From contig NC_074716.1 of NCBI RefSeq assembly GCF_947242115.1, positions 45,179,713 through 45,243,712 of the forward strand: a stretch of 64,000 nucleotides of DNA, given 5' to 3'. Below, in pieces: positions 33,425 to 43,863 of this stretch. The notes beneath the pieces are model-generated. The model was not told the origin of the DNA. It worked only from the letters and a program-made list of their open reading frames with translations, and ran no database searches. Position numbers and translations under genes: made by a program. The stretch is from Biomphalaria glabrata (Eukaryota > Mollusca > Gastropoda > Planorbidae). Position 1 is the stretch's first letter; every line of letters begins with the position of its first letter.

Positions 33425-33685
33425 AAGAAAATGTCATGTTTTTCAACAGGAAAAAAATTGCTTGTTTGTCAGCAAGGAAAAGAAAATTGCTCGTTTGCTA
33501 ACAAGACAAAAAGAAAATTGCTTGTTTGTTAGCAAAGAAAATGATGAAAATTTCTTGTTTGTCAAAAAGAAAAAAGAAAATTGCTTGTTTGTCAACCAGA
33601 AAAAAAGAAAATTGCTTATTTGTCAACAAGAAAAAAGAAAATTGCTTGTTTGTCAACAAGAAAAAAGGAAATTGCTTTTTTTCTG
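33425..33685 (+). repeat. about 29-base tandem repeat GAAAATTGCTTGTTTGTCAA
   Basis: About nine imperfect copies of AGAAAATTGCTTGTTTGTCA plus ACAAGAAAA, with varying A-run lengths. The open frame through it follows from the repeat. Confidence 0.9.
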
Positions 33686-34054
33686 ACTGGGGACTGGGGA
33701 AGGTGTGTTCAAAATTATGTAAGAGCTTTAACTAACTTCCATAGCTATGTCATAAAGTAATTATCAATATTGTTTGATATATTGCGACACTGTATACTAT
33801 ACTAAATATCTACCTCTATTTCGTTCTGAGTTCAAGTTAAATGTTTTCGACAACCAGTCTTGTTTCTATGATGCACTTCGAAGTGGTTGTCAGCCAGTTC
33901 TTCTAACAATTAGTCTACTATAAGGGTTGTCTAGGACCAGCATTTTGGACGGGTCTCTTGATAATGTGAACATCTTTGAAGGACATGAAATCCTATTGTA
34001 TCGCATATATTTGTAATTCCAGAACTGAGTAATTATGGATATCTAAACTTAGAT

Positions 34055-34315
34055 GGCTAAGTGGTAAAGCACTTGGATTCTGAACCGGGGATCCTGGGTT
34101 GAATCTCGGTGAAGACTGGTATTTTACATTTTGGAATACTTATGGCGCGTCTGAGTCCCTCCACCTCTAATGGATAATTGGCATTAGTTTGGGAAATTTA
34201 AAGGTGGTTGGCCGTTGTGCTGGCCACATGACTCTCTCGTTAACCCTGGGCCACAGAAGCTGATGACCTTTACATCATCTGCCCTCTAGATCGTAAGGTC
34301 TGAATCGTGAACTTT
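34055..34315 (+). mobile_element. SINE-1, copy f
   Basis: TGGCTAAGTGGTAAAGCACT (A box), GGGTTGAATCTCGGTGAAGA (B-box region), GGCCGTTGTGCTGGCCACAT, TGACCTTTACATCATCTGCC, AAGGTCTGAATCGTGAACTT. Confidence 0.9.
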
Positions 34316-34559
34316 AGTCTAGATCTAGGTAGCCTAATAAAGTAGAACAAATCAGACATCGTTTTTGCTTTTGGTTTTATAATTTTGGACTTTCATTCTC
34401 CATAACATGTCCATCAGAGATCTTCATAAAAGGAGGTGTTTTTTTTTTCTCAGAACAGAACAAGAACTGCTGATACAAATATTGAAACAAAACCATAGCA
34501 TCATTTCTATACAACTTTCAACTTTTTAGAATCAATTTTGTAAGTTTTCTCGCTTATAG

Positions 34560-34741
34560 CAGGGGTTCTCAACCTGTTGATCGCGACCCCCTTGGGGTCG
34601 ATTGACCATTTGCCAGGGGTCGTTTAAGACCATCGAAAAATATGGATTGTTATTGCCTACTCTTCTATTGCTGTATGTGTGTGTCAAAGGGGGGGGGTCG
34701 CTAAAAGGGGGTCGCCGAGCTTAAAAGGTTGAGAACCGCTG
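34560..34741. repeat. hAT MITE (CAGGGGTTCTCAACC ends), copy 1
   Basis: Ends CAGGGGTTCTCAACC and GGTTGAGAACCGCTG, flanked by a perfect 8-base duplication GCTTATAG (34552-34559 and 34742-34749). End sequence and duplication length are diagnostic of the hAT superfamily. The interior has GGGGTCG repeats and no coding capacity. Other copies lie at 56094-56263 and 60944-61098. Confidence 0.92.
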
Positions 34742-34749
34742 GCTTATAG

Positions 34750-34925
34750 CCAAAGTAAAGTTCCCCTTTCAGACCTTTTGATCCATGGGGCAGTTGATGT
34801 AAAGGTCATCAGTTTCGTGTCTATGGCCTACGTAAACGTGGGGGTCACTTTTCCTTAACTTAGGTTAGATACCCATTTAAGCTGGGATTGGAAATCAATC
34901 GCTTTGCCGCTCAACCACCGCTTAA
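34750..34925 (-). mobile_element. SINE-1, copy g (partial)
   Basis: Reverse copy starting GCCAAAGTAAAGTTCCCCTT, then GTAAAGGTCATCAGTTTCGT, ending CGCTCAACCACCGC. A middle section is missing. It abuts the MITE's right duplication. Confidence 0.8.
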
Positions 34926-35849
34926 AACGAGGTGATTCTCATTATTCAGTTGGAAAAAGTGATATTTTATTTATGGCTTCCTTGACACTGATTAATTTTC
35001 ACTTTCTTATAAAATCTCACCCAAACTCCCTCTTTTCGTGTGATTACGTTTCTCTTCACGTCTATGTTTCCACCACGCTTCTTCTTATCGCTTTCCCTTT
35101 ATTTTCTCTCTTATTGTAATTTACTTTGTAAAAACAAAAGTTTATTTTTAATGTATAAAACAAAGAGAAGATTACTGAGACTAGCTTTTAGTGTGAAAAG
35201 CCCCATACGTGTAAAGTAACTAATAAAAAACTAAGAAAAGATGCCTGATTGTAAGTGTTTGTTTTTTTGGTTCAATCTCATCATGAGGGAAAAGTCCTAT
35301 ATTTATTATGACGTTTTTAAGGCACATGACATGCAGACCTAGATAGGTCTCATGAGGTCGGAAACTAATCCGGCCAATCCGATTTGTTTTTACTGACAAG
35401 TTACACAATCCAGGAAGTTTCTGCTAAAAATAACCCCAGATAAATGTCTCGGAGACCGCGCGTTACGTCCTACCAAGATCTCGTGTCTCTATACAAGGAG
35501 AGCGTCACGGTTGGAAAGCTAACCCTGGCTGTTGAACGCTTGGCTGAAAATGCAGCACTAGCAACCAGGAAGTTTATACGTTAACCAATGGTTGAAACTT
35601 ATGAACAATAGAGTCTGTAAAGGTCAATACATATCTGCATACACAGGCAAAGAGACAGCCAAAATAAATAAATTGATCGTGTTATATGCTGCACTGCAAT
35701 CAAGAACTAATGTTAGGTTTAAATTTATATACATAATCAGTGCCGGTGTAACGACTGGGAAAAAGAGGCATTCTCTCGACAAAACACAAAGTGGCCATTG
35801 GAGATAATGAAATGAAGAATAAGTCATAAATGAACGTATTCAGAATACT

Positions 35850-36060
35850 TTTGAAACATTCTCATTGCAACAAAGGACCGAATTATTAGGACTAAAAATT
35901 ATAAAAAGCATATTTTAAAACTCGACGAATGCCGAACGTGCGGAGATGTGGGTGAGTCAATCGATCACATAATGACAGAATGTTCAGCTTTGTCTTAATC
36001 TGCCTATCTAGATGGCTATAACCTTGTTGTGAAATTAATACATCAACACCTGGCCTTGAC
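35850..36060 (+). mobile_element. LINE carboxy-terminal fragment (family L-C)
   Basis: Frame pieces KNYKKHILKLDECRTCGDVG and ESIDHIMTECSAL, then YLDGYNLVVKLIHQHLA, match the C-x-x-C...H-x-x-x-x-C end of LINE-encoded proteins. It is a short isolated fragment. The DNA between SINE copy g and this point shows no other feature I can name. Confidence 0.55.
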
Positions 36061-36221
36061 AAATGATCTGATAGAGTCAGGGCCGTATTTAAGTATGTGT
36101 GGACCCCGGGGCAAGATTTTTGTGGAGGCATCTACAATTTTTCGAAAGCTTTAATAAAGATCAAATTATGAATGAAAATAATTGTATCTTATATTTTAAT
36201 ATATATTACATGAATTTCGGA

Positions 36222-36465
36222 AGTGCGGTGGCTGAGTCGTTAAGAGCTTGGCTTCTGAACCGAGGGATTCCGGGTTCGAATCCTGAGCTTTTCAATTTCG
36301 GAAACTTTGGGGCGCCATCCAGCTCTAATGGGTACCTGACATTTGATGGTGAAAAGTAAAGGCAGCTTAGTCGTTGTGCTGGCCACATGACACCCTCACT
36401 AACTGTGGGCCACAGAAACAGGTGGCCTTTACATCTATAGATCGCAAGGTCTGAAAGGGAAACTT
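36222..36465 (+). mobile_element. SINE-1, copy h
   Basis: GCGGTGGCTGAGTCGTTAAG (A box), GGGTTCGAATCCTGAG (B box), GGGTACCTGACATTTGATGG, GGTGGCCTTTACATCTATAG, AAGGTCTGAAAGGGAAACTT. Confidence 0.9.
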
Positions 36466-36479
36466 TACTTTTTTTTTTA

Positions 36480-39040
36480 TAATTAATACAAGCTTTTTTT
36501 TTTTTAAATATTTTTTATTGTTTATATTTTACTTTATATTTACAAGTTTGTAATTGAATTGTTTCTCCGAGTTTCTCATCACAGATTTTTGTTTTACTGA
36601 GTGTTAACAGTGTATCATACTTTCTCTTATGGAGTCATCGGCTTCATTTGTTGTATGTTTAGCAACATTTGAAAATAAGATTTCTTTATTTCTGTGTACC
36701 GCCACGTCTTGAAGCCTGTTTTCAATTTCATGTAATATCTGTCTTGGGGATGTTGTACATACAAAATAGATCCAATCGATTTCAGGCTTTTAGATTGGAA
36801 TGCCATAACTGCTTTGCATGATCAGTGGAAGAATACATTGCCAAAAAAACAATCAAGACAAAACAGTAAGTACCATGTTCTCACAACGGTTAAGGTGAAC
36901 ATTGTTCAGAAATGGCTTAAACTCCATGATTGTCTGTTGTAGACTATTGTACACATGTATCATACATGGTTTCACATACGAACTCAGTCCTTGAAATTAG
37001 TATTCTCTTTAAAGTAACTGTTGTGCGTGCATCATTGGCACAAAATTGAAGCGGTGAAATATTAAACAATGTAGGTATTTTGAAGAAATAAAGTAGAGCC
37101 AATTATCTCTTTATAAGTATTACACTATTTACATATTTTGAGTAATAAGCCTTATGTAAATACAATAGTAATTTTTATTTATTTCTTGTAGATAGTTTGA
37201 ATACGTTCTCAACAGCAATAAAAGTACAAGTCAAAGAAAATGTACACATTAAGGATAGCAGTTATTAATGTACTCACTATGTCCATGTACCTATAAAAAA
37301 GTAAGCATTGGTCATAATTACAGTTTTATATACAAGGTTAAACAGAAAATAAAAACATACAATTATTTAGACATTAAAGAATTTTTGTTAGAAATGTACT
37401 TTATTACTCTTATTCTCTCTCTCTCTCTCTCTCTTACTCTCTCTCTCTCTCTGATTCTCTTCCTCCCTCTCTCTTTATTTCTCTCGCATTCCTTTCATAT
37501 TGTCACTCTATTCTTTTTCTCTGAATTTCTAATCACATTCTCCCTCTTTTTTTTCTCTCTCTCCCACCGTTATTTTTTCAATCACTTTCTATTTAATTTA
37601 CCCCTCTTTCTCTCTTGATCACATTCTCTTTTTTTTTTCCTCTCCTTCACTTATTTTCTCTTTCATTCTCTCTATTACATTCTCTCTAACTTTCTTTCTA
37701 TCTTCTCTCTCTCTCTCTCTCTCTTTCTCTCTTGTTAAATGAAACAAAAATTGCCAATTAGTTTAATAAGTAGTCGTAACTTTGTTTTATATAGAAAATA
37801 TACTTATCTATAGAGATAGAGGCCTAGAGTAGAGAGCCAGGTGGATCGTTACATTTTTTAAAGTTACAATAAGGAAAAAAAACTACTATTATTATAAACA
37901 CTTGAATAGGTCAGTGGCTAACGCGTCGGGCTTGCTTCCATCACGGGACTCAAGATCCCTAGTTGGAATTCAGACTCGAAAAAAGCTTTTAAAAAAGCAT
38001 CAAGAAACCTTCCAGAGGCTTTTCCTGCCCCCTCCTCACAAACGTATCAACAAAGTGATTGAGCCTCCTTACAGCGTAAAATTGCGCTCAACAAAAAGCA
38101 TTTCAAAGTGCAGACATTTATTATTATTAGTCTACATATATTTAGAAAAAATTAATTAGATTGGCTCATAATAACGTATGCATTTTTACTCAATATAAGA
38201 TTTTTATCTTAAAAAAACAACAACATTGTTTATATTGTTCTGGTTAGATCTATCCTAATACAGAAGCTGAGTAAACCTTCCATTTATTTAGACGTTTTTC
38301 TCTCTCGAGATAAGTCTTTGAATTATTTATCTTGCTTTCGTTTATTCTATTTTCATGATATTTCCATTACATTAGCGATTTTTGAAGTGTGATAATTGCT
38401 TAATTATGTAATTTCTCTATTTGGTGGTACATTCTTATAAGGCAGTTTTTTTGCTTTGCAAACAGAATGCGCTATCAAGGAAAGAACAAGTGTTGACTTG
38501 GGTCTCTCCGCTGACAATTGCAGCTTGACCAACGTCTCAATATTGTATGATAACTTGCCAGGAACATCTATTTGTATTTGCAATGAAACAAATGAATATA
38601 AGATCCTGTTTATAAAGCTTTCTTCCCCCTAACCACACCTCAAAAAAAAAATACAACCACTATCCGGGGCCGCTTTAGACCGATTGCTCCAATTAAGCCC
38701 CACCTCTGGCAGGAGCGTCGCAATATACATTATGCATATCACTGTCAGCGACGTGCTTTTAAAGATGTGTTAACCTATTTAGTGCAGGCTTATCCTGCAT
38801 GATTGACGTAATTTTAATCAACACCGTTATAGTTACTTCCTATGCATGTGCATAACAAATATTGGTATAAAGATGTAATAGTAATAGTTGTTATTTTGAA
38901 AAAAGAAAAACGGGCCTCGCAAGCATCCATTAAAATTGGGCCTCGCAATTCGTAGTGAATGGAAATATAAAACACAAGGTAGACCGAGTCAAAGGGAATG
39001 ATCTACTGATCCTAATACAAATACAACCACATTTAGACAT
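36480..39040. other. spacer between genes B and A
   Basis: No gene or named transposon seen apart from the CT-rich tract at 37410-37735. Gene B's missing 3' exon could lie anywhere between here and 43440. Confidence 0.3.
37410..37735 (+). repeat. polypyrimidine CT-rich tract
   Basis: Runs of CTCTCT interspersed with TTTCTCTC and CATTCTC; no fixed period. Frames across it are compositional. Confidence 0.9.
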
Positions 39041-39260
39041 CAGCTATTCCTTAGGTTGTAGTGCCCAAAGGGCCCCCAAAATTATCTGATGACAGCCTGT
39101 CTTCATTCCTCTCTGCTACTCCCCTTGCCTAGAATTTCTTTCAATGACAGGCCCTTCCACTCTTTAATGACATTGATACCTTAGTCTGTCTCTTTTTTTT
39201 CTCTAAAACTGTTCCCTGTAAGAAGTTTTTTTCGAGCTCCGAGATCTTATGAATATGAAG
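39040..39260 (-). mobile_element. truncated LINE 3' end (family L-A), reverse
   Basis: The minus strand reads VIKEWKGLSLKEILGKG then WRQAVI and a GGGGGCCCTTTGGGCACTAC end, matching the WTGL-S-L-K-E..L.KA and final VVP-type tail of the family. Confidence 0.5.
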
Positions 39261-40299
39261 TCCAGTTTAATTTTTTTTTACAGTGGTCAGCAGTTCATCG
39301 TTGGGCCCAATAGCCATTACGTACACTGACATTAGAACATGCTTGAACAGGAGACAGAGTCCTTCAGATATCAGAGTTGATCACATTTAGATTTTTCATG
39401 GCCGAAGAAATTTTAACACATAAACATTAACAACATAGGCACTATAAATTATTGATATTTACATTTTTTTACACCTTAACACATATATTAGATTTATTCA
39501 TAAGCGCACAGGAAGCACATTTTTTTTGCATCTCTGTAAAGTTTTTTTTTTGTCCTTGACAAAGAATACATAATAACATTATCTTCAATGGTTATTTCGT
39601 GGTATATGCCTTCTTTAAGTCTACTGGGTTTATGTATTCTGAAATAATAAACAAAAACAACAAAATTATTTCAACATTAAAGTAATATTTAAATATAATG
39701 TAATGACATTCGTTGAATGGTCAAAGATCTAGCTCTACATAAAGGTCTGACCAAACAATACATCATAAACTATCATCATCATCACACTTTGGAAAATCCT
39801 CGACAAATGTGCACAAATGGACATATCACCATACAGGTCAAGAGCGTGTTGCTTCCCAAGCCTATCAAATCGTAATTCGCTTTTTTGAGGCAATCAATAA
39901 GAATACAAGATACCTTTTTTTTTTTTTTTTCCATGCATCACTGTCAAATTTTGACAATTTATGCAGATTTTACGAACCAACTGAAAAAAAAAATGGCATG
40001 CCTTGCATAGTAGCATTATTCAAACGTGGAAACAGTACCGTAGGAGTCCGCACATGTGATTTCATACTGCGTGAGATTTCGGGGAATCGATCTAGCATTG
40101 TCATGCATTGACAATCTGACCATGTGATCACTAGATCAATCTCAATTTATGATGAGCTCAAACATGGCTCTGAACTCCAGATTTCTCTTTGAAAAGCCGA
40201 CAGCACAGAATGCGTGGAAGGGAGGCTCTGCTGCAGTGATACCCGATTTCGTTTTTTTTTTTTTTACTGATTTATTCACTAAGCTTTCATCAACTCACT

Positions 40300-40520
40300 C
40301 TGTCTTTCTGTCTGTCTGATAAAACGTGTGTACACGTTATTTCTTCCACACCCATGCTCGGATCAAGCTGAAACTTAGCCTAATTATTCATTGGCATAGA
40401 CAAGACTTGAAACAAAAGAAAAGTAACAATTAGACAATTAAATACTGTTAATTTATTATTTTGTTTCATACCAACAAAGGAAACTAATTCTTAAGTATCC
40501 ATAGATATGGCCAAATTTGT
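40300..40520 (+). repeat. interspersed repeat R3
   Basis: CTGTCTTTCTGTCTGTCTGA, GTACACGTTATTTCTTCCAC, GGATCAAGCTGAAACTTAGC, ATTATTTTGTTTCATACCAA, then ATTCTTAAGTAT. The same order as at 58700 and 61610. Confidence 0.55.
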
Positions 40521-41160
40521 TTGATTTAGTCCCCTTAAATAATTGTTAACGCCAATTATTTTTCATGAATTCTCCGATCAAGTTAATACTTTTAAAAAAT
40601 TATGTATTTTACATGAATCAAAAAACAAAAATACTCAATTAATGAACTATATAATGGTAATTAAACATTTTATTTGATATCGAATACGGGAAAAAACTTG
40701 TAGAATCCAAACACAAGTAGTACTATGGCCGGAGTTCTTTCCCCTTAGATAAGTTTTCGTTATTTTTAAAGGATTCTCTTTATTTTAATATCATACTGAT
40801 ATCGGTCCTCAATAGATAGATTTGGAAGCTGAACAGTTGTTTTGGTTCCTGATACAGCATTCTAGTCAATAATCCATCTCATAAAATATGAATAACCAGG
40901 AGTTCAGACTTTGGTACAAAGTGAAGTCCAGGACAGATATGAATTGGTACTGCAATCGCACAATCCAAAAAGAAAAAAAAAACAAACCTCTTTTTCCATA
41001 ACCTGTACTATTCAACCAATTATTTGTCTGTATCCACCCGCGACGCCTACGAGGTAATGCTCAGGGCTCAGATACTGATTTGTATAGAACAGCTGTGCAA
41101 TGCAAAGTTCGGCTCGGAATGACAGAGTCAGAGAAAGAGAAAAAGAATAAGAAAAATGAA
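40521..41160. other. spacer, no gene identified
   Basis: AT-rich DNA in which I see no exon, SINE or MITE. Confidence 0.3.
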
Positions 41161-41229
41161 GAATAAGTGCACAGTAAGCTTTCGTCTTCAGTTGTTCAAC
41201 GACATTTTGTTCAAGTCTCTTTGTTTACA

Positions 41230-43170
41230 GGACACTTGGCTCATCCGACAATCGGCTCATCTGACAATTGGCTCATCTCTGATGATTGGCTCATCTGGCA
41301 ATTGACTCATCCGACAATTGGCTCATCTGAAAATTGGTTCAACCGAAAATTGGCTTATCTGAAAATGGGCTAACCCAACAATAGTTTTATCAAACTATTG
41401 GCTTATCTGACAATTGGCTCATCCAACAAAAGTCTCATCTATTAGTTGGCTCATCCAACAACAGTCTCATCTATTAGTTGGCTCATCCAACAATAGTCTC
41501 ATCTATTGGTTGGCTCATCCAACAACAGTCTCATCTATTAGTTGGCTCATCCAACAATAGTCTCATCTATTGGTTGGCGCATCCAACAACAGTCTCATCT
41601 ATTAGTTGGCTCATCCAACAACAGTCTCATCTATTAGTTGGCTCATCCAACAACAGTCTCATCTATTAGTTGGCTCATCCAACAACAGTCTCATCTATTA
41701 GTTGGCTCATCCAACAACAGTCTCATCTATTAGTTGGCTCATCCAACAATAGCCTCATCTATTAGTTGGCTCATCCAACAACAGTCTCATCTATTAGTTG
41801 GCTCATCCAACAACAGTCTCATCTATTAGTTGGCTCATCCAACAATAGCCTCATCTATTAGTTGGCTCATCCAACAATAGCCTCATCTATTAGTTGGCTC
41901 ATCCAACAACAGTCTTATCTATTAGTTGGCTCATCCAACAACAGTCTCATCTATTAGTTGGCTCATCCAACAATAGCCTCATCTATTAGTTGGCTCATCC
42001 AACAATAGTCTCATCTATTAGTTGGCTCATCCAACAATAGCCTCATCTATTAGTTGGCTCATCCAACAACAGTCTCATCTATTAGTTGGCTCATCCAACA
42101 ATAGCCTCATCTATTAGTTGGCTCATCCAACAACAGTCTCATCTTTTAGTTGGCTCATCCAACAACAGTCTCATCTATTAGTTGGCTCATCCAACAACAG
42201 TCTCATCTATTAGTTGGCTCATCCAACAACAGTCTCATCTATTAGTTGGCTCATCCAACAACAGTCTCATCTATTAGTTGGCTCATCCAACAACAGTCTC
42301 ATCTATTAGTTGGCTCATCCAACAATAGTCTCATCTATTAGTTGGCTCATCCAACAATAGCCTCATCTATTAGTTGGCTCATCCAACAACAGCCTCATCT
42401 ATTAGTTGGCTCATCCAACAATAGTCTCATCTATTAGTTGGCTCATCCAACAATAGCCTCATCTATTAGTTGGCTCATCCAACAACAGTCTCATCTATTA
42501 GTTGGCTCATCCAACAATAGCCTCATCTATTAGTTGGCTCATCCAACAACAGTCTCATCTATTAGTTGGCTCATCCAACAACAGTCTCATCTATTAGTTG
42601 GCTCATCCAACAACAGTCTCATCTATTAGTTGGCTCATCCAACAACAGTCTCATCTATTAGTTGGCTCATCCAACAATAGTCTCATCTATTAGTTGGCTC
42701 ATCCAACAACAGTCTCATCTATTAGTTGGCTCATCCAACAACAGTCTCATCTATTAGTTGGCTCATCCAACAACAGTCTCATCTATTAGTTGGCTCATCC
42801 AACAACAGTCTTATCTATTAGTTGGCTCATCCAACAATAGCCTCATCTATTAGTTGGCTCATCCAACAATAGCCTCATCTATTAGTTGGCTCATCCAACA
42901 ATAGTCTCATCTATTATTTGGCTCATCCAACAACAGTCTCATCTATTAGTTGGCTCATCCAACAACAGTCTCATCTATTAGTTGGCTCATCCAACAACAG
43001 TCTCATCTATTAGTTGGCTCATCCAACAACAGTCTCATCTATTAGTTGGCTCATCCAACAACAGTCTCATCTATTAGTTGGCTCATCCAACAACAGTCTC
43101 ATCTTACGATCGGCTCATCTGCTAATTGGTTTATTGACAATTGGCTCATCTGTCAAATAGGCTCATCCAG
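41230..43170 (+). repeat. 32-base minisatellite (about 52 units) with degenerate edges
   Basis: The core unit is CTCATCTATTAGTTGGCTCA plus TCCAACAACAGT. Two main variants differ at AACAACAGTC versus AACAATAGCC, and neighbouring units often share a variant. Both margins (41230-41430 and 43105-43170) hold a looser GGCTCATCTGACAATT 16-base repeat from which the 32-base dimer seems to have grown. It lies downstream of gene B's tail exon. Confidence 0.97.
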
Positions 43171-43440
43171 CAATCGGTGCATCACAAAATGGTGAGGGCA
43201 CTTGTCGTGTAACCGAAAAAAATGGAGATCAGTTTATTAATTCGTATTTCCCACAAAGAGCCCATTATTTCAATATTATAGACTAGTAAGACTATACGGA
43301 CTTACTGTCAACAGATGTAATAGAAGAAATCTTTTCGAATGATTTACATAGCGAATAGTTCAAACAGAATATTACAGTCATATCAATTTAAAAAAAAAAA
43401 TTAAACGTTAATGCTAATAATATAACTATGTATCACTGAC

Positions 43441-43617
43441 CTTCCAGAGTAGCGTACATCTCATCTTCCTGGTCATTGCCAGAATTCCTGACAGAACTCA
43501 CGCCAGTGGACGCTGTCCCCACGCTACTACCAATATAGCTTAGCGTGTCGTAGTTTTGCTGTATGAAGTAGTCCGGTGGTGGTTCAAACATCGCCTTGTA
43601 TCCGTCTTTCATCTCGA
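43441..43617 (-). CDS. gene B tail exon with tyrosine motifs
   Basis: The 177-base phase 1-1 exon has acceptor ATTCCTCAAG and donor GAAG|GTCAGT. It encodes VEMKDGYKAMFEPPPDYF, QQNYDTLSYIG and, at the end, QEDEMYATLEG. The two YxxL motifs (YDTL, YATL) lie about 29 residues apart, too far for a classic ITAM, and E at the -2 position departs from a strict ITIM. If the donor is skipped, the protein ends two codons later (EGQ, stop). The length match with gene A favours splicing. Confidence 0.8.
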
Positions 43618-43831
43618 CTTGAGGAATGGACACAAGGAGAGAAAGGAAGAAAAAAATAAAGCAAACTTTTCACCGGAATAGATCAAAATCATTCTCAAAG
43701 AGTAGAGTAGACACTTTCTAGATATAAAATGTGAATGAAGATAGAAATAAACACTGGTAATCAAATGTGGGTTTTCCTTTTCAAATTTGTTGTACTTCAA
43801 TTGCCTAATATTAAGCTCAAGAATGGGTCTA

Positions 43832-43863
<32 letters not shown>

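Noticed and set aside
37268-37618. Hydrophobic leucine/serine-rich frame resembling membrane segments
   Set aside because: Encoded by CT-rich simple sequence; no splice or start context.
41230-43170. CRISPR array
   Set aside because: Units are directly adjacent with no unique spacers, and the genome is eukaryotic; it is a minisatellite.
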